Positions 62,540 through 64,000 of a stretch of DNA of 64,000 bases are shown here, piece after piece; the first letter of the stretch is position 1; every line of letters starts with the position of its first letter. The stretch spans positions 393,501 to 457,500 of the forward strand of contig JARHVA010005487.1 of the NCBI GenBank assembly GCA_037957365.1, written 5' to 3'. This DNA comes from Torreya grandis (Eukaryota; Streptophyta; Pinopsida; Cupressales; Taxaceae). The notes below the pieces were generated by a model. The model was not told the origin of the DNA. It was given only the letters and a program-made list of their open reading frames with translations, and did no database searches. The position numbers and the translations under genes were made by a program.

Positions 62540-63160
62540 ACTTATTCCTAGTAGTACGCCACCCAAAATTAGGCCATATAGGCATCCCTATGCCCAAAAA
62601 AGTGAAATTTAAAAGATGGTACAAGAGATGTTGGATGCAGGAATCATTCACCATAGTCAAAGAAAATACTCTTCACCAGTTGTCATGGTGAGAAACAAAT
62701 ATGACACTTAGAAGATGTGCCCTAACTATAGAGAACTCAACAAGTACACTATCAAATATAATTTTCCAATTCCTATCATTGATGATTTGTTAGATGAATT
62801 GAATGGTGCTTTTTATTTTACCAAGTTAGATCTATGTTCTAGGTATCATCAAATTAGGATCCGTGATGAAGACATACCCAAAATCACTTTCAGGACTTAT
62901 GAGGGACATTATGAGTTTTTGGTTATGCCTTTCGGCCTAACAAATGCACCATCTACTTTTTAGAGTTTGATGAATACCATTTTAAAGCTATTTTTTAGGA
63001 AATTTGTTTTGGTATTCTTTGATGATATCCTCATGTATAGTAAAAATTGGCCAGACCATTTGTAACATGTGAAATAGGTAATCTCCATTTTGGAGCAAAA
63101 TCAATTATATGCCAAACCTTCCAAATGTACTTTTGGGGCTAGTGAGGTTGAATATGTGGG
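62540..63160 (+). pseudogene. Element 4 reverse transcriptase, decayed
   Basis: The RT reads PPKIRPYRHPYAQKSEI, stop, KMVQEMLDAGII, SSPVVMVRNKYDT, stop, [28 protein letters not shown] and [12 protein letters not shown], stop, then LVFFDDILMYSKNWPDHL. The catalytic FFDD is intact. Stops lie at 62,610, 62,709, 62,961, 63,063 and 63,075. Most replace Gln codons, and the one at 62,709 replaces Trp. The frame is unbroken by indels. Confidence 0.92.
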
Positions 63161-63840
63161 TCATTTGGTGTCTTATGAAAGAGTGAAAGTGGATCCTACA
63201 AAAATCCAAGCAATGGTGGACTGGCCAATTCCTAAGACACTCAAGTAACTTCGAGGTTTTTTGGGGCTTACTGGTTACTATCATAGATTTTTCAAAAATT
63301 ATGGTAGTATTGTAGCCCCACTTACCTCTTTGTTAAAAAAAAACTCCTTTTAGTGGACTGATTTAGCTACCCAAGCATTTAAACAATTGAAACTAGCTAT
63401 GTGCATTACTCCAGTATTGGCCACTCCTAATTTTCCTAAGACTTTTGTGGTTGAATGTGATGCATCTAGGTATGGTATGGGTGATATACTAATGTAAGAA
63501 GGTAGACCAATGGCATTTTAAATTCATCAACTCAAGGGTAAAAATCAGCACAAGCACATCTATGAGAAGTAAATGATGGCCATTTTGCATGAAGTCAAAA
63601 AATGGAGATTTTATTTGATGGGTCATCACTTTTAGGTTAAAACTGATCATGATAGTCTTAAATATTTTTTAGAATAAATATTTTCATCTAAAGAACAAAA
63701 AAATGGGTAACTAAGATGCTAGGTTATGGTTTTGAAATAGTCTACAAAAAGGCAAGGACAATGTGGTGGCAGATGCACTATCCAAAAAAGATGAATCAGT
63801 TGAGGCTTTACTATGTGCCATAACCATTTTGTAGGTAGAT
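63161..63840 (+). pseudogene. Element 4 RNase H and RT connection, decayed
   Basis: The frame continues through KIQAMVDWPIPKTLK, stop, [26 protein letters not shown], stop, WTDLATQAFKQLK, then FVVECDASRYGMGDILM, stop, and KTDHDSLKYFLE, stop. After one frame slip, KGKDNVVADALSKKDE closes the domain near 63,745-63,795. The catalytic Asp of ECDAS and that of TDH are present. Stops at 63,246, 63,351, 63,495, 63,519, 63,570, 63,633 and 63,675 disable it. Confidence 0.9.
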
Positions 63841-64000
63841 TGGCTAGAGGAAGCATGATCAGAATGGGAACATGATAATACTTTTCATGATTTGATTCAA
63901 AATATTTAGCAAGGTTTAGGTGGATTTGAAAAATTAACATGGAAAGGTAATGCATTATGGTATAAAAATAGATTGTACCTATGTAACAATTATCTTCTTA
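63841..64000 (+). pseudogene. Element 4 RNase H-integrase junction, cut by window end
   Basis: The sequence includes a probable pre-integrase linker (WLEEA, stop, SEWEHDNTFHDLI) and LTWKGNALWYKNRLYL, the usual start of the gypsy integrase zinc-domain region. It ends at the window edge. Confidence 0.7.

Larger units (their letters stand above)
60125..64000 (+). mobile_element. Element 4: Ty3/gypsy retrotransposon, 5' part, cut by the window end
   Basis: Plus-strand order is LTR (60,125-60,472), primer-binding site, leader, gag (60,898-61,560), nucleocapsid, protease (about 61,940-62,250), RT (about 62,540-63,150) and RNase H (about 63,340-63,830). Integrase and the 3' LTR lie beyond the window. 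Domains stay readable in long frames but hold a dozen or more stops. Confidence 0.88.

Noticed and set aside
62600..63680. Use of a variant genetic code (TAA/TAG read as Gln)
   Set aside because: The stops mostly fall at Gln positions, but TGA and Trp-to-stop changes, active-site losses and frame slips occur too, and similar decay affects other elements. Pseudogene decay explains it better.

Overview
The window looks like intergenic DNA from a plant with a large, repeat-rich nuclear genome. It is strongly A+T-rich and very poor in CG dinucleotides: I count three in the first 1,060 bases. The recognisable coding remnants are Ty3/gypsy LTR-retrotransposon proteins, including one Tat/Ogre-type element, a plant lineage. 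A degenerate TTTAGGG-like array also fits a plant. I found no intact host gene, tRNA, rRNA or functional CRISPR array. The species cannot be named from this sequence.

Layout. Positions 1-3,650: a minus-strand pseudogene of an unusual transposase-like family, whose best part (about 2,480 to 860) stays in one frame despite about 19 stop codons. 3,660-3,900: AT palindromes. 3,940-7,600: a tandem array of a 1.39-kb unit filled with degenerate TTTAGGG/GGATTA motifs. 7,600-9,880: no gene. 9,880-13,900: two G-rich, C-poor GAT/GGA tracts flanking a minus-strand fragment of a Tat-like gag region. 14,060-17,145: probable LTR/leader DNA of that fragment's element.

17,146-27,103 is a minus-strand Ty3/gypsy element (element 1) with a clear initiator-Met primer-binding site, a polypurine tract, decayed gag-pol, and a 4.9-kb 5' LTR carrying very long GT/CA and TA microsatellites. 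Its 3' LTR matches for only about 379 bases and is cut at 17,145/17,146. 27,104-36,100 has no recognisable gene. 36,100-37,000 holds an unidentified decayed minus-strand frame. 38,521-43,560 is the gag end and pol of a second minus-strand gypsy element (element 2).

44,249-59,860 is a nearly complete 15.6-kb minus-strand Tat/Ogre-type element (element 3). It has about 1-kb LTRs, gag, protease, RT, two RNase H domains, integrase, and a 3' untranslated region with an array of hairpin-armed 31-bp repeats at about 54-bp spacing. 60,125-64,000 is the 5' end of a plus-strand gypsy element (element 4): LTR with TATA box, primer-binding site, duplicated leader, gag, protease, RT and RNase H. It runs off the window.

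The coding remnants are inactivated mainly by point nonsense changes, and frames stay long and readable. In element 4 most stops sit where relatives have glutamine, as expected from C-to-T decay of methylated repeats. The most interesting items are the transposase-like pseudogene, the hairpin array in the 3' UTR of element 3, the telomere-like tandem array, and the decayed frame downstream of element 2.
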